Assembly: GCF_029784135.1 (NCBI RefSeq)
Contig: NC_073746.1
Coordinates: 262,051,598-262,115,597 of the forward strand
DNA from: Toxorhynchites rutilus septentrionalis
Lineage: Eukaryota > Arthropoda > Insecta > Diptera > Culicidae
Direction of reading: 5' to 3'
DNA length: 64,000 bases
Shown here piece by piece: positions 44,100 to 54,331 of the stretch (the stretch's first letter is position 1; every line of letters starts with the position of its first letter). The notes beneath the pieces are model-generated. The model saw only the letters and a program-made list of their open reading frames with translations, ran no database searches and had not been told where the DNA came from. Position numbers and translations under genes: made by a program.

Positions 44100-44194
44100 C
44101 AGCTGTTTTGTGCTCGAGATGTTGGCGTCAAAAGCATGGCTGCATATGGAAGGGCTGTGTATTTGACGCCAACAACTCGAGCGACAAACAGCTG
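44100..44194. repeat. Hairpin, 33-bp arms, 29-bp loop
   Basis: CAGCTGTTTTGTGCTCGAG from 44100 and CTCGAGCGACAAACAGCTG ending at 44194 are near-inverse. The arms continue inward with GTTGGCGTCAAA / TTTGACGCCAAC. Not linked to a recognised element. Confidence 0.85.
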
Positions 44195-44199
44195 AGGTG

Positions 44200-47100
44200 T
44201 AGGCAGTTTTATTGGTTCTGAAACCTTCTGACAGCTGGGATGTAGGCTCTTTCATAGTTTTCGAACCCTGTGGTGTTGGCATCATCCGAGCATATATGAA
44301 GAGATAAGTGGTAGTAGGGCCCTGAAAAAGCATAGCTGTCTATCATAGGGCTGAGTGTAATGCACCTGATCGAAAGTGATGGGTTTGCACAGTTCTATTA
44401 AAGAGACTACAATGGACGGCACGGTATCACGAGGGGAGAAGAGAAAAGAAGAAGTAAGTACGTTCAAGCGTTGTGGGGGAAACTCGTTATACCCGTGTCT
44501 TGAATGTCCCTACCAAGATAACCACCACACAACCATTCCAGTTCTTAACCTCTGCCGACTTCCGTGAAGCATAAAGCCGCCGTGTACGAAGATGTGCAGT
44601 TCCTGATTGGCTCCTTTTCGGAGCTTCAACTATCTTGTATGCTAGAATTACCACCCTATGTTGCCACATGCCGGACTTCAAATAATGATCACCGCGATTC
44701 GTCATAAATTATTGATCGTCGGTGATCGAAATCAGGTGTTCCCGAAGCACACCCATGGTGTTACTTTTGATGTAATCAAAATTGGCACTAACAAGACCAT
44801 GTATATGCATTTTTCAAGAACAGCGCAGAGTATACAATATGTGGAAGTAGAATCTTAAGTGTGCTGTGGAAGCATCCGTAAATACAACTGAAAATCAGCT
44901 GCTACGCTAGATCTGCACCAGTTTTCAAGCCGGCTTGAAAAGAAACCTGTGCGACATTGAACATTGATGAAAACACGGAATGGCCATAATAAAAGCTGCG
45001 AAATCCATCGCTGCTCCTCTAGTGAAGATTGCGCTACTACCGATATTGGAGAATCGTCGTCCAGAAGCGGAACCTCCTTCTGAAACGGTGAGACTATTAA
45101 AAAGCGCTGTTTTTTATGTTAAAAACTGTTTTCCAGCGAATTTACTGTCCTGGAGTCTAATAGTAAATGTCCATGAGCTCACTTTTTCAGGTGTCATACA
45201 CAGAACAATTTACAGGGCGACCACACAGAAGAAATTATATTCTAAAATGCATACAGATGATATTGTGTACGATTACTATGTTTTCCGATTTGTACATCTC
45301 TATCTTATTACTTGGTACAGATTTTCCTGCTATTCTAATTTTAATAACTAATCAGAGCAAAATACTACATGTCCTATACAAATACGGTTTGTATAAAAAG
45401 TCTATCCAGTTGTGACTATCTTTTGCGTTTTTTTTTTAATTTTCTACTTGCACTGCCACCAAATCGTTGGCAACCTGTATATGTCAAAATAGCATCCCAG
45501 TAAATAGCCCTATGTGTACGACCCGTGGGAGACAAAAACTACAAAAACCTAACTACTCCAGAGTAAAACTAAGGTGTCTCCAATCCATCCACAAAACCTC
45601 TTGGCTAGGGAAAAATATTCCAAGAAAAAAAATTATCCCTGCTTCTACAGAACATCATTACTGCAAGATCTGTCCTCAAAAATCTAAATTATTTCTGTTT
45701 ACTTCTCTAGGTTTTCACCAAAATACCCGGGAGAAATGCTGCAACGGTGTCATTTCACCATTCACTGAACATCGTTCGCTTGATATTTGGTTCGAATTCA
45801 GTCTTTTTTTTATCTAGTTCTTGATATCGCTGATGATGGTCTGATTTCGTGCAACCTAATTATGATGAGTGGATGGTGCAACGCGCGACTGATTCTGGTG
45901 GTTTCCCTGTAAAATGTTTGATTCATTAATATCAAGAGCGCGAGAAAATACCGATGAAAATGATGTTGTAGTGGATTATGTGGCTTCCGCTCAAGTTGTT
46001 CACTGTTATATACAAATCATCCGTGTTGCTCTCTCATAACGTTTAAACACTTGGAAAGTTAGTAGCTATGTACAGACTCATTTCATAACTAGTCGTAGTT
46101 TTCCGTTGGATTTTTCTCCCTTAGTTTGTCTTACGTTCGACTGTCTACATTTGTTCTTATTTGTGGCTTTGAAGGCAGGTTCCGTTTGTTCATCATTTAA
46201 ATTTAATAACGATTAACTAGAATTCTCCATTCGCTCTAACTAGGACTTAACGAGAGAAATTAAAAGAAACCCTATAAGCACTACCATTAACTGTTTTGTG
46301 ATTCAAACATGAACCACCGAGTTTAATACGTCTGGATGCTTTTTGCGTCAGCTCGAAGGAATTGGGATACTGCTTGTGTATACTCCCTTCCCACATCAAG
46401 TAGGATATAAAGCTATCTCGTCCCGATGGTTGTTTATCTTTTGATAGCTTTTCGATCTCGTCATGTAACATTTCTGGTTGTGTTCTTAAATACGTGTTTT
46501 TGTTCAATTTCGTGTAAGTCTACCGCTCGGCGCACTACACCCAAATCTGTTCCCTCCGTTTCCGTTCGCACTGACGACGTCTCACCCTGTGCTAGCACCA
46601 GTCCTCGTCATCCGAGTCGGAGTGCCGGGACGAGTGAAGGCCACCCTTCGGCTTGTAGCCGTTCAATATCGGCGATGGGAGAACACGGCCCCCGGTCCGG
46701 CCCATCGCCAGTGCCTGCTCATACGAGAGGGGCACGTGGTGTTCCATGCTGAAAGTACAAAAAGGCAGAAAATAGCATTATAATCATAACTAGGCTACAG
46801 AAGACCGCGCGTATTCTGTTTCTGAAGAAAAAAAACCCAACAGGACACAGAAAGGCGTAGTGTGGTTTTATTCAAAGCTGAGATATAGGCATTCAAAAAT
46901 ATTGTCTCAGTTAAGAAAAAAAAAACAAATAAATCGTTGAAAAAATGATTTGGGTCGTAGCTACGGATGGTCAGTATTTCTACATAACTTACAATGTCCG
47001 ACGAACGAGAGCCCAAATTCAAATGCGTACAAACGTGTTTTCAGTGCGTTCCAACCAGTTGATCTAGGTACGGAAATATGTATCTGTGTTAGCTTGGGAG

Positions 47101-47250
47101 AATCATTATGTACCCCTCTTACAGTAGCAGTTGAAAGGTTGATCATGGTTGATGAGAAAATATAGTTATACGTACTAATGTTTTGAAACTCCAAAGTGTG
47201 ATTGTTTTGACGAAGGACTACGTCTATAATGATTCAGAAAAGATTCAGAT
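44200..47250. other. About 3 kb without a recognisable gene
   Basis: ORFs such as 44980-45351 and 45467-45817 show no motif. A GC-richer patch at about 46530-46750 (Ser/Pro/Arg-rich if translated on the plus strand) could be an old exon or gag-like piece, but no domain is recognisable. Confidence 0.35.
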
Positions 47251-47875
47251 ACGTCATCACGAAGAGGGCGCTCCGCTTTCTGCAAGAGCAGATCGCTTGC
47301 CACACCATGTACTTTTTGGCAAACTTGGATAGTTTCTGCTTGCGAATCTCCTCCGGAACGCTGAATTTGTCCTCTGCGGAGAAGAACAACAGGCCCGGCA
47401 GCTGACGAAAGTCCGCTTTGACGTAGGTTTCGTCGTCCATTACCAGGCAATGCGGCTTCGTCAGTATTTCGATGTACAGCTTCCGGGCTCGCGTCTTCCC
47501 CACCATGTTTTGCCTGTCGTCGCGGTTAGGAGCCTTCTGAACCTTGTATGTACGCAGGCCCTCCCGCTGCTTGGTTCGCTGGACGAATGAACTTGACAAA
47601 TTCAGCTTATTGACGACATCCCGGACCGAACTTCTCGGATCACGTCTAAACTGCTTAACTACGCGCTTGTGATCTTTTTCACTGACGGAGCATCCATTTT
47701 TGCCGTTCTTCACCTTCCGGTCGATGGTTAGGTTCTCGAAGTATCGTTTTAGTACTCTGCTGACCGTGGATTGGACGATTCCCAGCATCTTACCGATGTC
47801 CCGATGTGACAACTCCGGATTCTCGAAATGAGTGCACAGGACTAATTCACGACGCTCTTTTTCGTTCGACGACAT
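47234..47875 (-). pseudogene. DD37E transposase N-terminal half
   Basis: ATG at 47875 (MSSNEKERRELVLCTHFENP). Here codon 10 is GAA, confirming that TAA in copy 1 is a mutation. The HTH region (SHRDIGKMLGIVQSTVSRVL) and the first catalytic D (VMDDETYVKADF) are intact. The frame then runs into unrelated sequence after ALFVMT, giving a false end at 47234. Lacking the second D and the third acidic residue, it cannot be an active enzyme. It retains a DNA-binding domain, so a repressor role is conceivable but unsupported. Confidence 0.88.
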
Positions 47876-48027
47876 TTTTCCAAATTTACGAAAAATTGAC
47901 AGTGAAGCATGGCCAACGTGATCTATACACTCTTATCTGATTATAAGCGAAAGCTGAAGATATAATTCCTAAAAATTAAATTTCTACAGCGTTTTTTCCG
48001 TGATCCAATTTGATGTGACACACCCTT
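47253..48027 (-). mobile_element. DD37E transposon, truncated copy 2
   Basis: The 5' terminus ends at 48027 with the same AAGGGTGTGTCACATC repeat (minus strand) and TA at 48028-48029. Homology to copy 1 stops at about 47253, inside the transposase gene. The 3' half and right terminus are missing. Confidence 0.9.
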
Positions 48028-48129
48028 TATTACGAATCCTTAGTTCTTAAACAGTATAAATTTAGGAATATTGGAAAGTTATTTCCTTGGGATCGCCGGA
48101 TCGATTCATGTTGAGGTTAGGTGCGATGA

Positions 48130-48470
48130 TGATCGATCATTCATTTAATCGTTGGTCAAAATTGATGGTGATAGATTTTGTCTTCTTATAGGTCGGGATT
48201 GATTGGATGTATTATATCGATTGGCGAGGTTATTTTGTTCACGAATTGGATGAAAATGCAAATACGAATGAGTCGATGAGTGACCAGATGTGTGAGCGAG
48301 AAATAAGTAGGTTACTCTCTGTGTTAACTATAAAGTACCATGAACTTTTCGCTGATATTCCGCAGCATCCGGTGGAAGTCTTTGAAGCTAATATTTTCGT
48401 GAGCAATAATGTGTCTCCAGTGTTTTACATGCCGTATGAGCAGTGTTTGTCGATTGAACGTTTTACTCTT
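48130..48470 (+). pseudogene. Ty3/gypsy pol fragment, protease-RT junction
   Basis: VGIDWMYYID near 48195 resembles the end of a retropepsin domain (iLGiDwl). LLSVLTIKYHELFADIPQHP, EVFEANIFVSNNVSPVFYMP and YEQ (about 48310-48445) match the start of gypsy RT (...l...yp.vF.......k...a.i.lk....Pvf..pr.vP). RT catalytic blocks are absent. Confidence 0.6.
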
Positions 48471-49098
48471 TCGTTTGTTCAGATATCATCTTACAAGTCA
48501 TTTGAAGTCATTTCCCCCGTTTGTTGTTACATGCTAAGAATCACTATACAAAAGAGAACGAGAGAACTCTGCCTCGGTTAACCCATTTTAGACCAAGCTT
48601 ACGAAAAATGGAGTAGCAACTTTGATGATTTTTCATGTCTTTGAAAAGAAACCATATGATAATGTTTTTGCACCAAAAGATAGCTTAAATTATTATCTAT
48701 CACTTACTATCAATTTTATTCAATTTTGTATAACGTTTAGAAGGTATTTTCTTCTTACTATAAATAAAATCGCTAAAAAAAGCGCGGTCGTCGTGAACAG
48801 TCGTAAACGGTCGTAAATGGTCGTATTCTCGGTAAACACAAACAGAGTGAGAAGGTGAGCAGCTGCGATGTGTTTTTTGTGTAAGGCTAGGCGCAAATTG
48901 AGAAGCGTATAGCGTTCGTAAGCGAACACGAGACTATCAACACGACTCATACGTGCCACAAACGTAGCGTGGTGGAGCGCATATTGAGTCGCAGTTTGGT
49001 GTAAACAATGTGCCACTCGCATACAATGTCTGATTCACACAGAGTTGTGTGATATATTTATTTACTTACACAAAACCAACGAAGAACGAAGAGAGAGT

Positions 49099-50568
49099 AT
49101 GATGGATACAGGTGACCAAGCCAACGCGTTCATTCGTAGTAAAAAGCTTCTGCGATCGCCAATACTCAAACAAGTGGAAACACCAGGCCCTAGCGGCAGT
49201 AATGGAGGAATACCTGAGACCCAGCAAAGTCGGGGGATCAATCCCCTGTTCCTGCCAAAGTCCAGCGGTAGTTTAACCCAGGAAGGAGGGCTGACTGGAG
49301 ATAGCATCCTGAGCACGATCATGTTGAGGGTCAAAGAACTCGACACCTTCGTGCAGGACAAACCCAACGTGCATAAGGAGATCAAGACCAGGATGTCGGG
49401 TATAAGATCTCTCTTGGGACGAGCTTTGAAGGAGCACGATGGACTCGTCGAAAGGACGAAAACCGCCGAGAAGGCACTCGCAGAAGCGTTGCAAAGAGCT
49501 GCAGCTGGACAGGTGACGCCAAAGATTCGTCGAAACCGTTCGGAAAAAAGAAAAAAGGATTCACCAGCAGAAGAAGAAATGTTCAAAAAACGCAAGGACG
49601 ATCACGACAACGATGATCAAGACGATAGTGCCGCCCAGGGCGACAGCGAAGAGCTGGGTGACATCGATGACCAGATCAGCACCGATAGCAAGAGAAACGA
49701 CTGGAGCACGGTTACGAAAAGAAACAAGAAAAAACAAAGGAACGAAGAAAAAGAGAGGGAGAGAAAAGTGAAAATAGTGGAAAAAAATAAGAAAGAGAAT
49801 GAAAAGTGGCAGGGGCCAAAAGACAAGAAGCCTAATCCTCGGCGGGCGAGAGACAAAGGCGATGCACTCATCGTCGAAGCAAAGGGCAACGTATCATACG
49901 CTGATCTCTTTAAAAAAATGCGAGAGGACCCTGGCCTCAAGAAACTGGAGGAGAGCGTGGTGAAGTCCAGGCGCACCCAGAACGGCGAAATGCTGTTCGA
50001 GCTGAAGAGAGACCCAGAAATCAGGAGCTCAGCATTCAAGGATCTTGTAGAAAGGGTTCTCGGCGATGGAGCGAACGTAAGGGCCTTATCCTCCGAGGCA
50101 TCGATAGAATGCAGGAACCTCAGTCTGTTCACCACCGAGATAGACCTACGTCAGAGGTTGGAGGAGGAAAACATCCTGGGCAAAGTTCCGATGAAAATCC
50201 GACTACGAAAGGCGTATCGCGGGACGCAGACCGCAACGATTCGTTTCTCAACGGACGCAGCGAACAAGTTACTGAAGTTAGAGAGTATAAACGTCTGCTG
50301 GGCTGTGGGTCGTTTTAGAATCATTCCGCCTGTTCCCAAGCAACTGGAGCGATGTTTCAAGTGTTTAAACTTCGGCCACCTGGCGAAAGGCTGCTTGGGG
50401 CCAGATAGATCCAAACTGTGCAGGAAATGCGGAATAGAGGGACACTTTGCCAGCGACTGCAAGGGAAAACCAAGGTGTATGCTCTGCGAAAAAGAGGACA
50501 GTAATGACCATATGACGGGAGGCTTTAATTGCCCTGTGTACAAACAGGCGAGGGCAAGCCAACAGTGA
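49099..50568 (+). CDS. R1-type ORF1 (Gag-like RNA-binding protein), intact
   Basis: 489 codons from ATG at 49099 (MMDTGDQANAFIRSKKLL). An earlier ATG at 49045 would add 18 residues of less likely sequence. Parts: N-terminal Ser/Pro-rich region, helical segment (LKEHDGLVERTKTAEKALAE), a very basic and acidic middle (residues about 155-255), a conserved RNA-binding/interaction domain (VSYADLFKKMREDPGLKKLE onward), then three zinc knuckles: CFKCLNFGHLAKGC, CRKCGIEGHFASDC and a third starting CMLC. The protein would bind the element RNA in a ribonucleoprotein. It ends in TGA that shares its A with the ATG of ORF2, so ORF2 is probably translated by reinitiation. Confidence 0.92.
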   Translation: MMDTGDQANAFIRSKKLLRSPILKQVETPGPSGSNGGIPETQQSRGINPLFLPKSSGSLTQEGGLTGDSILSTIMLRVKELDTFVQDKPNVHKEIKTRMSGIRSLLGRALKEHDGLVERTKTAEKALAEALQRAAAGQVTPKIRRNRSEKRKKDSPAEEEMFKKRKDDHDNDDQDDSAAQGDSEELGDIDDQISTDSKRNDWSTVTKRNKKKQRNEEKERERKVKIVEKNKKENEKWQGPKDKKPNPRRARDKGDALIVEAKGNVSYADLFKKMREDPGLKKLEESVVKSRRTQNGEMLFELKRDPEIRSSAFKDLVERVLGDGANVRALSSEASIECRNLSLFTTEIDLRQRLEEENILGKVPMKIRLRKAYRGTQTATIRFSTDAANKLLKLESINVCWAVGRFRIIPPVPKQLERCFKCLNFGHLAKGCLGPDRSKLCRKCGIEGHFASDCKGKPRCMLCEKEDSNDHMTGGFNCPVYKQARASQQ

Positions 50569-53524
50569 TGGAGATAACCCAAATTAATCTCAACCATTGT
50601 GACATCGCACAGCAACTGTTGTGGCAGTCAACGACAGAAACAAAATGTGATGTCGCAATTATCGCGGAGCCGTATCGCGTTCCCCCCGGTAACGGTAATT
50701 GGGTGACGGATAAAGTAGGAATGGCCGCCATCCAGGTCATGGGCCGATATCCCATTCAGGAGGTAGTTTCGAGGTCTCGCGAGGGTTTCGTGATCACAAA
50801 GATCAACGGAATTTTTATCTGCAGTTGCTACGCACCTCCCAGATGGACGATGGACCAGTTCCACTATATGCTGGATGTCCTCACCGAGGAGCTCGCCGAA
50901 CGAAAACCAGTCGTTATAGGAGGGGATTTCAATGCTTGGGCAGTAGAGTGGGGAAGCAGATGCACCAACGCGAGAGGGACTAGTTTACTAGAAGCTCTAG
51001 CCAAGTTGGATGTTACCCTGTGCAACGAGGGCACCACTAGTACATTCCGCCGAGAGGGTCGAGAGTCCATCATCGACTTGACTTTCTGCAGTCCTTCGTT
51101 AATGACGAAAATGAGGTGGAGGGTATGTGAAGGATACACCCACAGTGATCATCAAGTCATCCGTTATACCATTGGCCAACGAAACTCCGTGGCAGTACGG
51201 ATAAATAGGACATGCCCGCGCAGGTGGAAGACAAAAACCTTTGACAAGGACCTTTTCATCGAAGCACTACGCGTGGAAAGCGACGTCTTGAACATGAACG
51301 CGGATGAACTGACGGAAACGCTAGCAACAGCATGTGATATAACAATGCCAAGAAAAAGGGAACCCAGGTATAAGCGACCTCCAGCCTATTGGTGGAGCGA
51401 GGCACTTGGCGTGCTTCGGGCCAACTGCCTTAGCGCCAGAAGACGTTTCCAACGGTCAAGCATAGACACCAGAGAAGAGCGGAGAGTGGAATTCAGAGAG
51501 GCTAGATCCACTCTTAAACGGGCGATTAAGCGGAGCAAATCTAATTGCTTCAGGGAGTTATGTCGGGACGTGGACGTCAATCCATGGGGCAATGCTTACC
51601 GAATGGTGATGGCGAAGCTCAGGGGCCCAACGACACCTTCCGAAATGTGTCCCGAAAAATTAAAAATTATCGTGGAAGGGTTATTTCCGCAGCACGACCC
51701 AACGACCTGGCCACCCACGCCATATGGAGAGGATGAGGATAGCATCGAACGCAGAGATGTGACGAACGATGAGCTAGTTGCAGCTATCAAACGCCTAAAA
51801 ACGAAGAAAGCGCCTGGCCCAGATGGAATCCCCAACGTAGCTTTGAAAGCGGCAGTCCTAGCATTCCCTGATATGTTCAGGACAGCCATGCAGAAGTGTC
51901 TAGACGAATGCTACTTTCCGGATCGATGGAAGGTACAACAGCTAGTACTACTGCCCAAGCCAGGAAAGACGCCGGGTGGTCCAGCATCGTATAGACCCAT
52001 ATGCCTGTTGGACACTCTTGGGAAACTTTTGGAGAGAATCATCCTTAATAGGCTGACGGAATGCACGGAGGGAGTTCGTGGACTGTCCGATAATCAATTC
52101 GGATTTCGGAAAGGGAGATCCACGGTAGATGCCATTCGCATAGCGGTCGAAAGAGCCAACAGAGCATCCAAACAGAAGCTCAGAGGAAATCGATACTGCG
52201 CAGTGATAACGATCGACGTTAAGAACGCGTTCAATAGTGCCAGCTGGGAGGCCATCGCGACTGCGCTCCACACGATGAAAGTCCCAGACTACCTGTGTAG
52301 AATACTGAGAAGCTACTTCGAGAACCGTGTGCTGGTGTACGAGACAAACACGGGCCAGGCGCAGATTAAAACTACGGCGGGAGTTCCGCAGGGCTCTATC
52401 CTGGGCCCATCGCTCTGGAACAGTATGTACGATGGTGTACTAAAACTGAATCTGCCCAGAGGTGTGGAGATCATTGGCTTCGCGGATGACATCGTTATTC
52501 TCGCGACAGGGGAATCTTTGGAACGGGTCGAAATGCTCGCGACCGAGTCGATAAACATGATCGGAAGGTGGATGCAAAGTGTGAAACTGCAGATAGCCCA
52601 CCACAAGACGGAAATGCTGATTGTCAGCAACCGCAGGGCGGTGTAACGTGCAGAAATCACAATTGGAGAGCACTCGATAACCTCGAAGCGAGACCTAAAA
52701 TACCTGGGGGTGCAGATCGACGATCGACTGGACTGAACTTCAACAGTCACGTCGACTACGCTTGTAAAAAAGCAACGAAGGCAATCAATGCACTGACACG
52801 AATCATGCCCAACAACTTTGGCTCAAGCAGCAGCAAGAGGCACCTCTTGGCTAGTGTCTCCTCATCGACACTACGTTACGGTGGTCCAACCTGGATCGCG
52901 GCGTTAGAAACTCAGCGGAACACGAAGAGGCTGAATAGTACGTACCGGCTCATGGCGATGCGAGTCGCGAGTGCGTACAGAACCGTGTCAACAGAAGCGG
53001 TCTACGTCATAGCCAGGTTGGTCCCCATAGACATCATCTTGGCGGAGGACAGCGAGTGCTATAGGAGGAGGGGAACCAGAGGAATCCGGAATCTAATGAG
53101 GGCGGAGTCGATGGCTAGGTGGCAGCAAGAGTGGAGTGCCGCGCAAAACGGCAGGTGGACGCACAGGCTCATACCGACACTAATGGGCTGGGTGAACAGG
53201 AAACACGGAGAGGTAAATTTCCATCTAACGCAGTTTTTGTCTGGTCATGGCTGCTTCAGGCAGTATCTGCACCGGTTCGGACACGCAAGATCGCCTCTTT
53301 GTCCGGAGTGTGGAAATGTGGAGGAAACACCGGAACACATCGTATTCGAATGTCCCAGATTCACCACAGTGCGCGAGGGGCTGCCTACCCTTCATGCTGG
53401 GAACATCGTGGAGGAAATGTGTCGTGACGAGGGCACCTGGAACGCAGTAAACAGTGCAATCGTACATATCATGTCCGAGCTACAGCGGAAGTGGAGGACC
53501 GACCAGCATGCGGATAACGCCTGA
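50568..53524 (+). pseudogene. R1-type ORF2: AP endonuclease and RT, broken twice
   Basis: ATG at 50568 (MEITQINLNHCDIAQQLLW). Endonuclease motifs: IIAEPYRVP (E), VIGGDFNAWAVEWGS, IDLTFCSPS, YTHSDHQVI. RT motifs: KKAPGPDGIPN, SYRPICLLDTLGKLLERI, NQFGFRKGRSTVDAI, ITIDVKNAFNSA, GVPQGSILGP, IGFADDIVILATG. A TAA at 52644-52646 stops the frame. About 80 bases later a perfect 5-bp tandem duplication (GACTG twice, 52726-52735) shifts it. The rest continues in frame to 53524 with NSHVDYACKKATKAINALT and a zinc motif CPECGNVEETPEHIVFEC. Without these two lesions it would be about 985 codons. Both are small and look recent. Confidence 0.92.
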
Positions 53525-53584
53525 CCATAAGAGATGAATAATCGAGACGGCTGTAGTACCGGATAGTCCCCCCCGAGAGCCGCC

Positions 53585-54070
53585 GTGACGGAGTGCGCGT
53601 CATGTTGAGCGTCTACCTAATCGGCGCTCCGCTGGGAGAGAAATCCTGCGAGGGTGACTGTGACGGGGCGCGCGTCAAGTTGGAGGGCGCTTCCTAATCG
53701 GTGTACGTCTCGACAGGTAACCGGATACTGCCGCGGAGAACAGCAAAAATGCCTGCCTGGCAACGCCTGATCGTGGCCTGGAGAAACACCGCGAAGGATG
53801 AAGCCGTGATCAAAATGGTGTATACCCCACGAGAGTAGCTGTGACGGAGTGCGCGTCATGTAGGAGGGCACTACCTAATCGGCACTCCGCTGGGAAGAGA
53901 AATCCTGCGAGGGTGATTGTGACGGGGCGCGCGTCAAGTTGGAGGGCACTTCCTAATCGGTGCACGTCTCGACAGATGAGAAATCCCGCGAGGGTGACTG
54001 TGACGGGTTGCGCGTCAAGTTGGAGGGCAATTCCGAATCAGTACACGTCTCGACGGGTAAATGGATGCCT
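53585..54070 (+). repeat. Tandem subrepeats in the R1-type 3' UTR
   Basis: Five units start with GTGACGG at 53585, 53660, 53841, 53919 and 54000. Each has the form GTGACGG..GCGCGTCA..TTGGAGGGC..TCCTAATCGG. Three end in CACGTCTCGAC or a close variant; two carry CTCCGCTGGGA instead. Two alternating subtypes are therefore present. Unit spacing is about 75-81 bp apart from one 181-bp gap. Inverted copies lie at 59030-59480. Confidence 0.9.
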
Positions 54071-54331
54071 GCGAAGAGGACATAAGCGCAGTGGAATGAA
54101 AAGCGAATAGAGAGAAAAAATGTTGAGAAAAAGGGAAGGACAACGCTAGTCAGCGTTGAAAACTCGAAGAGTGCATGAGCACAGCCGCCCCCTGAAGTAG
54201 TCGACTAGATGTGGTCCCAGGGGGAATAAGGCAACGAGTAGAGGGCTTGGTTTTTGTGGGTGCGATCCCCACTCGACGTCTGGGTTAACCCTTCCCAGAT
54301 AAGGCCTGGTAGAGCGTTCCTCACCTCAAAT

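Larger units (their letters stand above)
48780..54331 (+). mobile_element. R1-clade non-LTR retrotransposon, nearly full length
   Basis: A 5' UTR (about 48780-49098), ORF1 with zinc knuckles, ORF2 overlapping by one base (TGATG at 50566-50570) and a long 3' UTR with tandem subrepeats (53525-54331). No RNase H domain. ORF2 has an N-terminal AP endonuclease, RT and a C-terminal CX2CX8HX4C. This architecture fits the R1 clade (R1, Waldo, RT1 and relatives), many of which target fixed sequences. The 5' boundary and target duplication are unclear because another element follows at once. Confidence 0.85.

Noticed and set aside
49062..50615. Long antisense ORFs opposite the R1-type ORF1 (49062-49595, 49617-50135, 50151-50615)
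   Set aside because: Shadows of a well-supported sense coding region with zinc knuckles; no motif of their own.
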